Part shown: positions 9,412 to 18,786 of the stretch, piece after piece | Position numbering within the stretch: position 1 is the first letter of the stretch | Layout: each line of letters begins with the position of its first letter | From: Thiocapsa marina 5811 | Lineage (GTDB): Bacteria; Pseudomonadota; Gammaproteobacteria; Chromatiales; Chromatiaceae | Direction: 5' to 3' | NCBI RefSeq assembly: GCF_000223985.1 | Contig: NZ_AFWV01000005.1 | Span: forward strand, 297,076-361,075 | DNA length: 64,000 nucleotides | Notes under the pieces: model-generated | Told to the model about the DNA's origin: nothing | The model's database searches: none | The model's input: only the letters and a program-made list of their open reading frames with translations | Program-made: the position numbers and the translations under genes

Positions 9412-10191
9412 ATGCTTGGCTTCAAGGCAATCATCTTCGACGTCGACGGAACGCTCGCCGACACCGAGCGAGACGGACATCGCCCGGCCTTCAATGCGGC
9501 CTTTGCGGAGGCCGGTTTGGATTGGGTGTGGGATGCGGAACGCTACGGCGAGCTCCTGCGGGTGACGGGCGGCAAGGAGCGGATTGCGACCTACATCGCG
9601 GAGGAGGGGATCGGTCTGGATCCGTCGCTCGACGCGGCGGAGATGATCGCCGGACTGCATCGCGCGAAGACCCGTCACTATGTCTCGATGCTCGAAGGCG
9701 GCGCGATTCCGCTGCGACCGGGCGTGCTGCGCTTGTTGCGCGAGGCGCGCGATGCGGGTATCCGTCTGGCGATCGCGACCACGACGACGCCCGAGAACGT
9801 CAGCGTGCTCTTGGACAACGCAGGCGAGCCGGGACTGCGCGATTGGTTCGAGGTGATTGCTGCCGGCGATGTCGTGCCCGCGAAGAAGCCCGCGCCCGAC
9901 ATCTTCCTGCTGGCCCTCTCCGAGCTCGGGCTCGACGCGGCGGATTGCGTCGCGGTCGAGGATTCGGACAACGGGGTTCGCTCCGCCCTCGGCGCCGGCT
10001 TGCGTGCCCTTTTGGTCACGGTGAACGATTACACCGCGGGACAGGATCTGAGCGACGCACCCCTCGTGGTGGATCATCTCGGGGAGCCGGATCGTCCTGC
10101 ACGCGCCCTGATCGGCGACTTGGGCAACAGTCGGATGGTGGATCTCGAGTCGCTCGACCGGATGCATCGCGCCGCCTTCGGTCGGGGCTGA
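9412..10191 (+). CDS. cbbY: HAD-superfamily phosphatase, CbbY type
   Basis: A 259-residue HAD hydrolase. The catalytic motif I FDVDGTLADTE supplies nucleophile D10 and acid/base D12; ATTTTPE is motif II, KKPAPDIF carries the motif III lysine, and VEDSDNGV is motif IV. The sequence style is that of CbbY, which dephosphorylates xylulose-1,5-bisphosphate, an inhibitory by-product of Rubisco, in the cytoplasm. That fits an autotrophic host. No cbb genes are nearby, so the symbol rests on sequence alone. It begins just after the cytochrome c' terminator and is 13 bp upstream of the aminotransferase gene, suggesting a shared transcript. Confidence 0.8.
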   Translation: MLGFKAIIFDVDGTLADTERDGHRPAFNAAFAEAGLDWVWDAERYGELLRVTGGKERIATYIAEEGIGLDPSLDAAEMIAGLHRAKTRHYVSMLEGGAIPLRPGVLRLLREARDAGIRLAIATTTTPENVSVLLDNAGEPGLRDWFEVIAAGDVVPAKKPAPDIFLLALSELGLDAADCVAVEDSDNGVRSALGAGLRALLVTVNDYTAGQDLSDAPLVVDHLGEPDRPARALIGDLGNSRMVDLESLDRMHRAAFGRG

Positions 10192-10204
10192 GTCGAGCTG
10201 CGCG

Positions 10205-11389
10205 ATGCCGACCTCCGCCGTCAGCCGCTTGTCCGGGCAGGCACGTCGGGTCGAGCCCTTCCATGTCATGCGCCTTCTCGCGCGTGCCGGGGAGCTCGAG
10301 GCGCTCGGACGCTCCATCGTCCACATGGAGGTCGGCGAGCCGGATTTCCCGACACCCGGCCCGATCCTGGAGGCGGGTCAACGTGCCTTGGCCGACGGCC
10401 GCACCCGCTATACCTCGGCCGGCGGACTTCCGGCGCTGCGCCGGGCGATCGCCGGCTATTACGCCGATCGGTACGACACCCCGGTCGGCTCCGAGCGGAT
10501 CCTCGTCACCCCGGGAGCCTCGGGCGCGCTTCAGCTCGTGTTTCTGGCCCTGCTCGACCCGGGCGATCGCGTGCTGATTGCCGACCCGTCCTATCCCTGC
10601 TACCGACAGGTCTTGCAGCTCATGGGGATCGAGCCGATCGCCGTCCCGGTGGGTCCGGATACGGATTATCAGCTCACGGCTGCGCGGGCCGAGGCCGCTT
10701 GGGCGGAGGGCGTTCGCGCGATCGTCGTCGCCTCCCCTTCCAATCCGACCGGTGCCTCGACCGCTTTCGACGTGCTGAGCGAGCTCCATGCCTTGTGTCG
10801 AGACCGCGGCGCGGCGCTCGTCGTCGACGAGATCTACCAGGGCCTGACCTACGACGTGCAGGATCGCACCGCGCTGTCGCTGGGCTCGACCGATCTCTAT
10901 GTGATCAACAGCTTCTCGAAATACTTCGGCATGACCGGCTGGCGGCTCGGCTGGCTCGCCGGTCCCGAAGATGCGGTCGAGGTCATGGAGCGGATGGCGC
11001 AGAACCTCTTCATCGCCGCGAACACGCCCGCCCAGCATGCCGCTCTCGCGGCTTTCGATTCGGCGACCATCGCGGTCCTGGAGACCCGCCGCCTGGAGTT
11101 CCAGCGGCGGCGCGACCGGCTGCTGCCCGCGCTGCGTGATCTGGGGTTCTCCATCCCGGTGGAACCGACGGGTGCCTTCTACCTTTACGCCCGTTTGCCC
11201 GAGGGCCTGAAGCTCGACTCCATGACCTTCACGAGCCGGATGCTGGAGGAGGCCGGTGTCGCTCTGACACCCGGTAACGACTTCGGCCGTCACGATGCGG
11301 CGCGCCATGTCCGCTTTGCCTACACGCGCGAGATCGAAGAGCTCGACGAAGGGGTCAGGCGGATCCGCGACTGGCTGGCCGGGATCTGA
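10205..11389 (+). CDS. PLP-dependent aminotransferase, class I/II
   Basis: A 394-residue fold-type I aminotransferase. Visible are the cofactor lysine in NSFSKYFGMTGWRLGW (K239), the pyridine-binding aspartate in VVDEIY (D208) and the substrate-side asparagine in SPSNPTG (N180). MEVGEPDFPTP is the N-terminal signature of aspartate/alanine-like aminotransferases. Length is normal. The exact amino acid substrate cannot be told from sequence. It sits between cbbY and zapE with short gaps (13 and 3 bp), so the three probably form an operon without an obvious shared pathway. Confidence 0.88.
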   Translation: MPTSAVSRLSGQARRVEPFHVMRLLARAGELEALGRSIVHMEVGEPDFPTPGPILEAGQRALADGRTRYTSAGGLPALRRAIAGYYADRYDTPVGSERILVTPGASGALQLVFLALLDPGDRVLIADPSYPCYRQVLQLMGIEPIAVPVGPDTDYQLTAARAEAAWAEGVRAIVVASPSNPTGASTAFDVLSELHALCRDRGAALVVDEIYQGLTYDVQDRTALSLGSTDLYVINSFSKYFGMTGWRLGWLAGPEDAVEVMERMAQNLFIAANTPAQHAALAAFDSATIAVLETRRLEFQRRRDRLLPALRDLGFSIPVEPTGAFYLYARLPEGLKLDSMTFTSRMLEEAGVALTPGNDFGRHDAARHVRFAYTREIEELDEGVRRIRDWLAGI

Positions 11390-11392
11390 CCC

Positions 11393-12481
11393 ATGGCCGA
11401 TTTCAAACCGCTGGATGCGGCCCAGCGCGAGGCCGGCGAGTTGCTCCTCGGGCTGCATGAAACGCTTCTGAGAACGCCGCCGGCCCGGGGCGGCCGGGGC
11501 CCTCTCGGCGGCGGTCTGATCGGGCGTCTGGCCGGTCGGCGCCGCGGCGCGGCGACGCCGATACCGGGTCTCTATCTCTGGGGTGGCGTCGGGCGCGGCA
11601 AGACCTACCTGATGGATTGGTTCGTTCAGGATCTCGCGCTGCCGGGCAAGCGCCGCCTGCACTTCCATCATTTCATGCGCGATGTACACGATCGGATGTC
11701 GCGTCTGCCCAAGCAGCCCGATCCGCTCGAGGTGATCGCGCAGGGCCTGTGCGAGGAGGTCCGCGTCCTTTGTCTCGACGAGTTCCTGGTGACCGACATC
11801 ACCGACGCCATGTTGCTCCACGGTCTCCTGAACGCACTTTTTGCGCGTGGCCTTACCCTGGTCACCACCGCCAACACGCGCCCCGACGATCTCTACCGCA
11901 ATGGCCTACAGCGCGGGAACTTCCTGCCGGCCATCGATCTGCTCAAGCGACACACCAGGGTCTTCGAGCTCGACGGGGGCAACGACTACAGATTGCGCGC
12001 ACTCACCCGGAGCGGCGTCTTCTTTGTCGTCGACGAGCGGGGTCCGGAAGAAACCGAGCACGCCCTGGCGGACTACTTCGATCGTCTCACCGGCGGGCAT
12101 CAAGCAGAAACCGATGCCTTCTCGGTCAACGGCCGGAGCATTCCCGTGCGTCGCCAGGGTGCGGACGTGATCTGGTTTGATTTCGAAGCACTCTGCGCCG
12201 GCGCCCGATCCGCCTCGGACTACATCGAGATCGCCCGCGAGTTTCACACCGTGCTGCTCTCCGGCGTGCCGATCCTGGGACCGAAGCACGAGGCCGCGGC
12301 GCGGCGGTTCCTGCATCTGGTCGACGAGTTCTACGACCAACGCGTCAAGCTCATCCTCTCGAGCGACGTTCCCGTCGATCGACTCTACTCGGGCGGGTTG
12401 ATCGAGTTTGCCCACGAGCGGTTGCTGAGCCGGCTCATCGAGATGCAGTCCGAGACCTACCTCGCCGCGCCTGCGCAGTGA
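11393..12481 (+). CDS. zapE: Cell division ATPase ZapE (AFG1 family)
   Basis: A 362-residue AFG1-like AAA+ ATPase. Walker A is LWGGVGRGKTYLMD (K70) and Walker B is VLCLDEF near residue 124. HFHHFM and the arginine-rich C-terminal half match the family. In E. coli ZapE associates with the Z-ring and destabilises FtsZ polymers under stress and low oxygen. It starts 3 bp after the aminotransferase stop, so it is translated from the same message. Confidence 0.92.
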   Translation: MADFKPLDAAQREAGELLLGLHETLLRTPPARGGRGPLGGGLIGRLAGRRRGAATPIPGLYLWGGVGRGKTYLMDWFVQDLALPGKRRLHFHHFMRDVHDRMSRLPKQPDPLEVIAQGLCEEVRVLCLDEFLVTDITDAMLLHGLLNALFARGLTLVTTANTRPDDLYRNGLQRGNFLPAIDLLKRHTRVFELDGGNDYRLRALTRSGVFFVVDERGPEETEHALADYFDRLTGGHQAETDAFSVNGRSIPVRRQGADVIWFDFEALCAGARSASDYIEIAREFHTVLLSGVPILGPKHEAAARRFLHLVDEFYDQRVKLILSSDVPVDRLYSGGLIEFAHERLLSRLIEMQSETYLAAPAQ

Positions 12482-12588
12482 GTGCATCGGCTCGATGCCT
12501 GCGGGGTTGTCCGCGGACGGCCGAGTGGTCACTATAGGTCCCGATCGGCCGAGCGCGTCGGCCGCCAGAGCGCGGAGAAAGAGTCACT

Positions 12589-13197
12589 GTGCGATTCATT
12601 CCCAACATCGGTGCGAGAAGCAGGCTTTCTCGCCGTTCCATCGACGCGGCGTCGGTGGCTGTCGTCGCGATTGCTTTCGGCTGTCCGCCGAGCATCGCGG
12701 ATCCTGTCCGCATGGACCCGCAAACCGGTGCCTCCACCTTCGAGACGCAAGCGCACGGGGTGACCCTTTCGCTCACCCAGCTGCTGCCCGACCAGGTGCG
12801 TGCCTTTTATGTCGCCCGCGGCTTCGACTTGGCCGACGCGAATGTCTTCGCCGAGGCGTGTGTCTTCATGACCGTGCTGCGCAACGATGCGGCGCCGGGC
12901 GAGATCGATTTTCGGTTGACGGATTGGGAGGTCCGATACGACGGAGCGACCCGGAGCCTTCCGCCGCCGGAAAACTGGCTGACGCAGTGGTCGGCGCGCG
13001 GTGTGCCCGATGCGGCGATGCTCGCGTTCCGTTGGGCGCAGTTCCCCGCCGAGCAATCTTATGCGCCCGGGGAGTGGAATCAAGGCATGCTGGCCACGGG
13101 TCTGCCGCCGGGCAGTCGCTTTGATCTAATCGCTCGCTGGACGATCGCGGACCAAACCTACGAGGGGAGACTCGACGATGTTCGTTGCACCGATTGA
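12589..13197 (+). CDS. Exported protein of unknown function
   Basis: 202 residues with a GTG start preceded by GGAGAAAG. A twin-Arg-free signal peptide ends near GCPPSIA-DP. The mature part resembles no family I can name; it has an acidic, aromatic-rich core (RLTDWEVRYDG; LTQWSARGV). It overlaps the start of the TlpA-like gene by 20 bp, so the two are translationally coupled, and both products are predicted to lie in the periplasm. A shared role in redox or metal handling there is inference. Confidence 0.7.
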   Translation: MRFIPNIGARSRLSRRSIDAASVAVVAIAFGCPPSIADPVRMDPQTGASTFETQAHGVTLSLTQLLPDQVRAFYVARGFDLADANVFAEACVFMTVLRNDAAPGEIDFRLTDWEVRYDGATRSLPPPENWLTQWSARGVPDAAMLAFRWAQFPAEQSYAPGEWNQGMLATGLPPGSRFDLIARWTIADQTYEGRLDDVRCTD

Positions 13198-13753
13198 CCG
13201 GATCTGCAAAGGCCTGCCGGTCTTACCGGCCCTTCTTCTGTGCCTCGGCACCGTCGGAGCCGTCGGCACCGGCGCCGCCGCCGACCTGCCGCCTCTGAGC
13301 CACCGGCTCACGGTGATCGAAGACCCGGCACCGGCCCCGCCGCTGCGCCTGGAGGATATCGACGGGGTCGAGCACGACATCGCGGACCTCAAAGGCCGGT
13401 TGGTCCTGGTGAACTTCTGGGCCACCTGGTGCCCGCCGTGCCGTCGCGAGATGCCGTCCATGGAGCGGCTCTATCAGCAGTTGAACGCACGCGGTCTGAC
13501 GGTCCTCGCGGTGGACGTCGGCGAGGACGTGGACACCGTCTTCGCCTTCACCGGTCAGTTGGATCCCCCGCCGACCTTTCCGCTCCTGCTCGACACCGAT
13601 TCGAGCGCCGCGCAGGACTGGGACGTGAAGGGTCTCCCCACCAGCTTCGTGGTCGACCCGGAGGGGCGCGTGATCATCCGCGCCGTCGGCGGAACCGAGT
13701 TCGACGACGCGGCTGCAATCGAGCAGTTGTTGCCGTTTCTGCAGAAACCTTGA
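13178..13753 (+). CDS. TlpA-family thiol:disulfide oxidoreductase
   Basis: A 191-residue thioredoxin-fold protein. An N-terminal hydrophobic signal or anchor (LPALLLCLGTVGAVG) is followed by the thioredoxin domain with active site FWATWCPPCRRE (C85, C88) and the cis-proline loop KGLPTSFVVD. Such proteins reduce disulfides in the periplasm, for example in cytochrome c maturation or copper-centre assembly. The upstream exported protein overlaps it and may be its substrate or partner (inference). Confidence 0.88.
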   Translation: MFVAPIDRICKGLPVLPALLLCLGTVGAVGTGAAADLPPLSHRLTVIEDPAPAPPLRLEDIDGVEHDIADLKGRLVLVNFWATWCPPCRREMPSMERLYQQLNARGLTVLAVDVGEDVDTVFAFTGQLDPPPTFPLLLDTDSSAAQDWDVKGLPTSFVVDPEGRVIIRAVGGTEFDDAAAIEQLLPFLQKP

Positions 13754-13829
13754 TGCCGGGCCGCGAAATGGCTCTCCTGCAGGCCGTTCGCATCTCCTGC
13801 GGTTTCGGAATCCGCGGGATGGAGCCCGT

Positions 13830-14765
13830 CTAATTGGTGCGGGAACCCATCGCCTCTTCGGTCAGCCGATAGCCCAAGGCGATCAGCTCTTGCGCCCGGT
13901 GGAATTCGTGCGCCGAGCATGCGTCGCGCGGGACGTTGATCACGACGTCGGGCCGATAGGCCGCGAGCTTGATCGCCGCGATCGCGTTCTGCATCGTCTC
14001 GAAAGAGCGTAACGTGAGATCGAACACCCCGATCTGCTCCTCGTCGCCTCCCGCCAGACTCTCGCCGATGTCCTCCAAGAACTGCCGAATGCGCTCCTGA
14101 TAGCTCCGCTCGCTCGATGTCTCGCCGTGCGCGTTCATCGAAGCCGGCGTCTCTTTGAGGGGCGCTGCGGCCTTCTCCTCGTCGGCTGACACGTCGGGGC
14201 CGATTGGCTGCGCGTTGAGATTGACGGCAACCGTCAGGTCCGTGAAGTCGCGAAAGGTCGGCGCAATCGGCACCGGGTTGAGCAGTCCACCGTCGACCAG
14301 CGTCAGGCCGCGATAGTAATGGGGCGTGAAGACGCCGGGCACGGCGATCGATGCGCGGACGGCATCGAAGAGCGGTCCCTCCGAGATCCAGACCTCGCGT
14401 TGTCGGTCGATGTCGGTGGCGACCGCGGTATAGCTCATGCCTAAATCTTGGATCGAATGCTCGCCCACCATCGAGCGCAACGCATCGATGATGCGATCGC
14501 CCTTGATCAAACCGGCCCCGCTGAAGGCAAGATCCACGAACCGCAGGACGTCGCCGCGGCGCAACGCGCACACCCAGTGCTTATAGGCATCGAGCTCGCC
14601 GGCCGCATAGATCCCGCCGACCAAGGCGCCCATCGAGGCGCCGCTGATGGAGCCGATCCGATAGCCGTGCTCGGTCAGCCACTCGATGATGCCGATGTGC
14701 GCGAGTCCGCGCGCTCCGCCGCTGCCGAGCGCCAAGGATAGGGTCTTGGGTTCTTGCTGAGCCAT
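13830..14765 (-). CDS. Patatin-like phospholipase
   Basis: A 311-residue patatin-family serine hydrolase. The oxyanion hole GSGGARGLAHIG starts at residue 14, the nucleophile lies in SGASMG (GxSxG, S44), and the catalytic aspartate is in VDGGLLNPVP. There is no signal peptide. Its size and motif spacing resemble the RssA/NTE-like bacterial patatins. The lipid substrate is not known. Both neighbours are read from independent units: tlpA is convergent, and the amidotransferase gene begins a separate same-strand group to the right. Confidence 0.88.
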   Translation of the reverse strand: MAQQEPKTLSLALGSGGARGLAHIGIIEWLTEHGYRIGSISGASMGALVGGIYAAGELDAYKHWVCALRRGDVLRFVDLAFSGAGLIKGDRIIDALRSMVGEHSIQDLGMSYTAVATDIDRQREVWISEGPLFDAVRASIAVPGVFTPHYYRGLTLVDGGLLNPVPIAPTFRDFTDLTVAVNLNAQPIGPDVSADEEKAAAPLKETPASMNAHGETSSERSYQERIRQFLEDIGESLAGGDEEQIGVFDLTLRSFETMQNAIAAIKLAAYRPDVVINVPRDACSAHEFHRAQELIALGYRLTEEAMGSRTN

Positions 14766-14838
14766 CGTGGATCACCGCCCTTGGTGTCGCTGCCGGGATG
14801 AAACGCTTGGCCGAAGCATAGCGTAAGAATGGTTTCGG

Positions 14839-15516
14839 TCAGGCCAAAGCGCGCGCGTGTCCGACGAGCGCTCGGAATAGGGCGCGCTGACGCCGCAGAT
14901 AGATCAGAAACTCCGGATGCCATTGCACGCCGAGCAGAAAGTCGGCTCTCGGATCTTCGATCGCCTGGACGATGCCGTCGAGATCCCGACCGCTCACGCG
15001 CAGACCCTCTCCGAGTCGGTCGATGGCCTGGTTGTGCAGGCTATTGATTCGGTGACGACCGGGGCCGAGGAGGCGAGCGATCATCGTGGCCGGGCGTTCC
15101 ACGCAGAGCGTCTTCAGCGGAAGGACCGTCCAGCGATGCGACGTCTTGTGCCGATGCGAGTGCAGGTCCTGAAACAAGGATCCGCCACGGCAGACATTGA
15201 GCAATTGCGCGCCTCGGCAGATCCCGAGCAGAGGTAAGCCGCGGTCGAGCGCATCTTGGATCACCTCGGTTTCGAGCGCATCGCGTGCCCTGTCGTAATT
15301 CGGCTCGACCTCCGGCTCGGCGGCATAGAGAACGGGCTCGACATCGTGACCGCCGGTGACCACGACGCCCTGATAGGTCAAGCGCTTCGGGGTGTCGCCC
15401 GGGCGAACCTGCAGGGGCCGCCCCCCGTAGAGGCGCACCGCGAGGGCGACCAGCAGGCGAGGGCCGAAGGCGCCGCGCGCGGGTCCGGTGATTGCGATCA
15501 GGGGCGCCCGAGCCAC
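14839..15516 (-). CDS. Class I glutamine amidotransferase (gamma-glutamyl peptide hydrolase type)
   Basis: A 225-residue protein if started at the GTG at 15516, which overlaps the amidoligase stop by 19 bp. The catalytic triad is visible: nucleophile C100 in LLGICRGAQ and H/E in GVQWHPEF near residue 200. VTGGHDVEP and NSLHNQAI match the PuuD-like gamma-glutamyl-gamma-aminobutyrate hydrolase group. Coupling to an amidoligase gene is a known arrangement: the ligase makes a gamma-glutamyl or peptide amide and the amidotransferase hydrolyses it or supplies ammonia. Confidence 0.85.
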   Translation of the reverse strand: MARAPLIAITGPARGAFGPRLLVALAVRLYGGRPLQVRPGDTPKRLTYQGVVVTGGHDVEPVLYAAEPEVEPNYDRARDALETEVIQDALDRGLPLLGICRGAQLLNVCRGGSLFQDLHSHRHKTSHRWTVLPLKTLCVERPATMIARLLGPGRHRINSLHNQAIDRLGEGLRVSGRDLDGIVQAIEDPRADFLLGVQWHPEFLIYLRRQRALFRALVGHARALA

Positions 15517-16517
15517 TCGGCCTCCAGAGTGTCCTTCCACGCGTCGAGCAAGCGCTCGATCGGCCGATCGAGAAAGGTGCGATAGGCTGCGCAACAGCCG
15601 GTCAGACGCGCCGGATCGGCGGCCAATCGCTCCACTTCCACCCAGTCGTTCCAGGCGAGATACAAGCCCCAGTCCGGTTTGTGGATCTCGCAATCGGGCA
15701 GACGGTAATGAAAGGTGGGCCGCGCCTTCACGAGTGGATCCTGCGTGACCTTGCGCACGCGCTCCTCGTCGAGAAAGAGAAACAAGGGCAGCATATCGAG
15801 CATGCGATTGCGGGTCGGGTTCTCGGCAAGGTAGTCGTCGATCAGCACCGACAGATCGGGACGGTAATCGGGGCCGATCACCTTGCGGATGTAGTCCGGC
15901 GGGAAGGGGTCGACATAGCTCGTGACCCTGCGCGCGAAATTGATGTCCGCACGCTCGACCAACCAGTCGGACAGACACAGGAATGCCTTCAAGTAGGCCG
16001 CGATGGTGTCCGGGTCGGTGGCGGGTACCTCTGGATTGAACTGCATGCCGAAGGCGTTGACGAGGCTGTCGGAGGTGCCTTTGGCGCCCGCCTCGCGCAG
16101 ACGAACGATGAGCCCTTCGACCTCCCCGAGCCGCTCCAACGGCAGCGGCGGGCCGACCACCTCGACGGGGACGATCGCCTCTGCGGCCCAGGCGAGGGCA
16201 CCCTCGGCCGCCTGAGCCAGCTCTCCCTCCAGGGTGTCGTCGGCATGGGTCTCGCGGCCGAGCCGTTTGAGCAGGTCGTAGTCCAGCTCGACGATCCACT
16301 CGCCCGCCGGATCACCTTCGAGCACGCGCTCGTAACGCCCGCGGGATCTGATCTCGAGCCCGAAGAAGCCGGCCACGCACCCGGCCAGCACATCGAGCCC
16401 GAGCCCGCTCATTTCCAGCTCGACGCCGACCCGCCGCATCTTGCCCTCGGCGCTCTCCAGCCAGGGCGGCTGTTTCAACGGGTTCCCGGTGCCACCTCGA
16501 GCGTCATGCATCTTCAT
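15498..16517 (-). CDS. Putative amidoligase
   Basis: A 339-residue member of the amidoligase family related to glutamine synthetase/GCS-type ATP-dependent C-N ligases. The family opening RRVGVELEMSGLGL contains the metal-binding glutamates, and later FGMQFNPEVPATD and NFARRVTSYVDPFPPDYIRKV are typical conserved blocks. AGGAGG sits 7 bp before the ATG. Known biology: these enzymes are predicted from comparative genomics to make novel peptide or polyamine amides and are usually paired with an amidotransferase, as here. The substrate is unknown. Confidence 0.8.
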   Translation of the reverse strand: MKMHDARGGTGNPLKQPPWLESAEGKMRRVGVELEMSGLGLDVLAGCVAGFFGLEIRSRGRYERVLEGDPAGEWIVELDYDLLKRLGRETHADDTLEGELAQAAEGALAWAAEAIVPVEVVGPPLPLERLGEVEGLIVRLREAGAKGTSDSLVNAFGMQFNPEVPATDPDTIAAYLKAFLCLSDWLVERADINFARRVTSYVDPFPPDYIRKVIGPDYRPDLSVLIDDYLAENPTRNRMLDMLPLFLFLDEERVRKVTQDPLVKARPTFHYRLPDCEIHKPDWGLYLAWNDWVEVERLAADPARLTGCCAAYRTFLDRPIERLLDAWKDTLEAEWLGRP

Positions 16518-16634
16518 CGTCGGACCTCCTCGCCCGTGAGTCCGTCATCGAGTCTCTTCGTGGTGCCTCGGTGCTCCATGGCGTGAAAACGTCCGTAACG
16601 CATTCGCGTGCCGTCATCGCCCCACTCGAGACCG

Positions 16635-17447
16635 TCAGGCGTTCGCGTTCGGGACACTTGCGACCGCACTCGGCTTCACCCCGAGCTGCGCCAGGATCGC
16701 CTTGCCCCGCACCGTCAAATCGGAGACGAAGCGAAACTGCTGGCGCGGGTCGATCGGATAGGCTTTCAGGCGATAGTGGGTGCCCCAAGGCTGCTCGCAA
16801 ACCACGACCGCGATCGGCTGATCGAGCTGGAGATAGGGGCTGGTGAGGGCAACGTCTTGGAGCGCTTGCACGACCGCGCCGGCGTCGTGCAGCGGATGGA
16901 GATAAAAATCCGCCACGCATTGCAGCTCCGGCCCGCCGCTGTTCGCGTTGAAGATGGACTCGTTCCAGAGCTTCAGGTGGGGGATCGAGACCCGCGTATC
17001 GTCCGGCGTCACGATCTGGACCGTTCGCATGCCGACCTTCGCGACCTCGCCGTAGGTGCCGTTGATCTCGATCCAGTCGCCGAGCCGATAAGGCATCTCG
17101 ATGACGGCGACGACGCCGGCGATGAGGCTGCTCACATAGTCCTTCAAGGCAAATCCGACCGCGAGCCCCACGGTGCCGAGCACGGCGACCATGTTCTGGA
17201 GCGAAGGCTCGATGATCAGCGGCACGATCAAGACGAAGGCGACGATGATGATGGCCAGCCGCATCAAGGGCACCATCGCCAAAAGGTAGAGCCGATAACG
17301 ACCGTGAAGCCGGTTTGCGATCCAAGGAACCAGGGTCTGATTGGCGAGGATCAAGAGCGTTGCGCCGAGTAGGATCAACCCGAGCTCGAGGAGGGCTGCG
17401 GGGTCGAGCACCTTGAACAGACGGATGATATCGGTGTTGTTCTGCAT
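16635..17447 (-). CDS. mscS: Small-conductance mechanosensitive channel MscS
   Basis: A compact 270-residue MscS. Three membrane helices are visible: LELGLILLGATLLIL, LAIIIVAFVLIVPLII, and the Gly/Ala-rich pore helix VAVLGTVGLAVGFALKDYVSSLIAG. The beta domain follows with YRLGDWIEINGTYGEVAKVGMRTVQIVTPDDTRVSIPH, which is highly typical. It opens on membrane tension to relieve hypo-osmotic stress. The gene follows the upstream unknown gene by 19 bp on the same strand, so the two are probably co-transcribed. Confidence 0.92.
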   Translation of the reverse strand: MQNNTDIIRLFKVLDPAALLELGLILLGATLLILANQTLVPWIANRLHGRYRLYLLAMVPLMRLAIIIVAFVLIVPLIIEPSLQNMVAVLGTVGLAVGFALKDYVSSLIAGVVAVIEMPYRLGDWIEINGTYGEVAKVGMRTVQIVTPDDTRVSIPHLKLWNESIFNANSGGPELQCVADFYLHPLHDAGAVVQALQDVALTSPYLQLDQPIAVVVCEQPWGTHYRLKAYPIDPRQQFRFVSDLTVRGKAILAQLGVKPSAVASVPNANA

Positions 17448-17466
17448 CGGTCGGAATCCCCCGAAA

Positions 17467-18735
17467 TCAGAAGGCGTCGATCAAGTAGCCACGGGCACGC
17501 AGGGCCTCTCGGGCTGTCGCATACCCGAGTGGGGCGATGCGCCAGCGATCGCTGTGCGCTTGGACGAGACCGAGATCCTTCATCCTCAGCAGGATCGACA
17601 GGATTCGGTCCTGCGACAGCGGAAGCAGCTCCGGCAGCACGCCTTCAGGCGGGCCGTTGTGCAGCAAGAGCGCATGCAGGACGAGGACGACCTCTTCGCC
17701 GGTCTCGGCGGGAAGGACAGGATCCTCGATGCCCGCGGACAGCCAGACGGTCTCCTCGTCGGGGTGCATGGCGGATTTATCGGCATCGACGTCCTCGGTC
17801 GTGTCATCGTCCCCGTCCGGCTCCGCCCGTAGCCGGTTGCGCCAGTAGATGCGAGCGATGCCGAGGTTGCCGCGACAATGCGCGGCCAAGCGCTTGAGCT
17901 CGACACTCACCGGAAAGTCATCCCGGTCGGGCGTATCGCGCTCGGAATCGGAGTCGGGATCGGGTAGCAGATTCTCGCCTGTCTTGGCATGACAAAAGCG
18001 CACCGGTTTGTCGCGATCCGCGCGCGCCGACTCGAGAAAATAGACGCCTAGCCTGCGCCCGTCGAACCCCTGCAGCGTCAGCACCTCGACCCCCGGAAAC
18101 GGCCAGATCCGCTGCAGATAGGCCCACGCCCAGCTGTCGCAGCCGATCAGTCCGCGACCCAGACGACCCGCGAACGCCGCCTCGAACAAGCGGCGTGCCA
18201 ATCGCAAACCCCCGGCATGGCGGAAGTACCAATGCTCCAAGCGCGGCAAGACCCAGGGACAATCCGGCTGCGCTTCCATGCGGCCCACCCAGTCATCGAG
18301 CGGGCTCGTGTCGCCGGCGAGGATTGCCTCGGGGTTCGGCGGCAGGATGACGGCGGCCTCGTGCGCGAGGGCCCATTGCTCCAGGATCTCGGCCTGACCG
18401 GCGAATGGCTGACCGACCAGGACCCGCACGCAGGACGCGGGCGCCCCGTCCGCTGCCCGATCCCGAAGCGCGTCCTCCAGAGCCGCCGCGCCGTGCGACC
18501 AGTCGATCGGAGGCGCCAGATGCTCGAGCTTGATCCGAGGGAGTGCACGCAGATCCGTCTCGGCCCTCAAGGGCGACTGCACCCGCTTGGAACCCATGCC
18601 GAACACGCGCCCGAGCGCCGACCATTTCTTACGGACGGTGGCCGAATCGAGAGTGCTCGGAACCGCATACTCGCCGATCGGGACGACCTCCCAGAGCGGC
18701 GGCGGGGTGTCCGGGCGTGGATCCCGTGAGGTCAT
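17467..18735 (-). CDS. Conserved hypothetical protein next to mscS
   Basis: 422 residues, not recognised. VRVLVGQPFAGQ near residue 112 sits where a P-loop would be but lacks GKS/T, so if it is an NTPase relative it is degenerate. The middle is rich in Trp and Arg; residues about 255-335 are acidic and probably disordered. The last 70 residues (LSILLRMKDLGLVQAHSDRWRIAPLGY) look like a winged helix. No membrane segment is visible. Start chosen for the GGGAG site upstream. Co-transcription with mscS suggests a link to osmotic or envelope stress (inference). Confidence 0.75.
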   Translation of the reverse strand: MTSRDPRPDTPPPLWEVVPIGEYAVPSTLDSATVRKKWSALGRVFGMGSKRVQSPLRAETDLRALPRIKLEHLAPPIDWSHGAAALEDALRDRAADGAPASCVRVLVGQPFAGQAEILEQWALAHEAAVILPPNPEAILAGDTSPLDDWVGRMEAQPDCPWVLPRLEHWYFRHAGGLRLARRLFEAAFAGRLGRGLIGCDSWAWAYLQRIWPFPGVEVLTLQGFDGRRLGVYFLESARADRDKPVRFCHAKTGENLLPDPDSDSERDTPDRDDFPVSVELKRLAAHCRGNLGIARIYWRNRLRAEPDGDDDTTEDVDADKSAMHPDEETVWLSAGIEDPVLPAETGEEVVLVLHALLLHNGPPEGVLPELLPLSQDRILSILLRMKDLGLVQAHSDRWRIAPLGYATAREALRARGYLIDAF

Positions 18736-18786
18736 GGCTTGACTCCCGTCGACGCCGAGATGCGTGCCCCGATTCGATCCGCCCGC

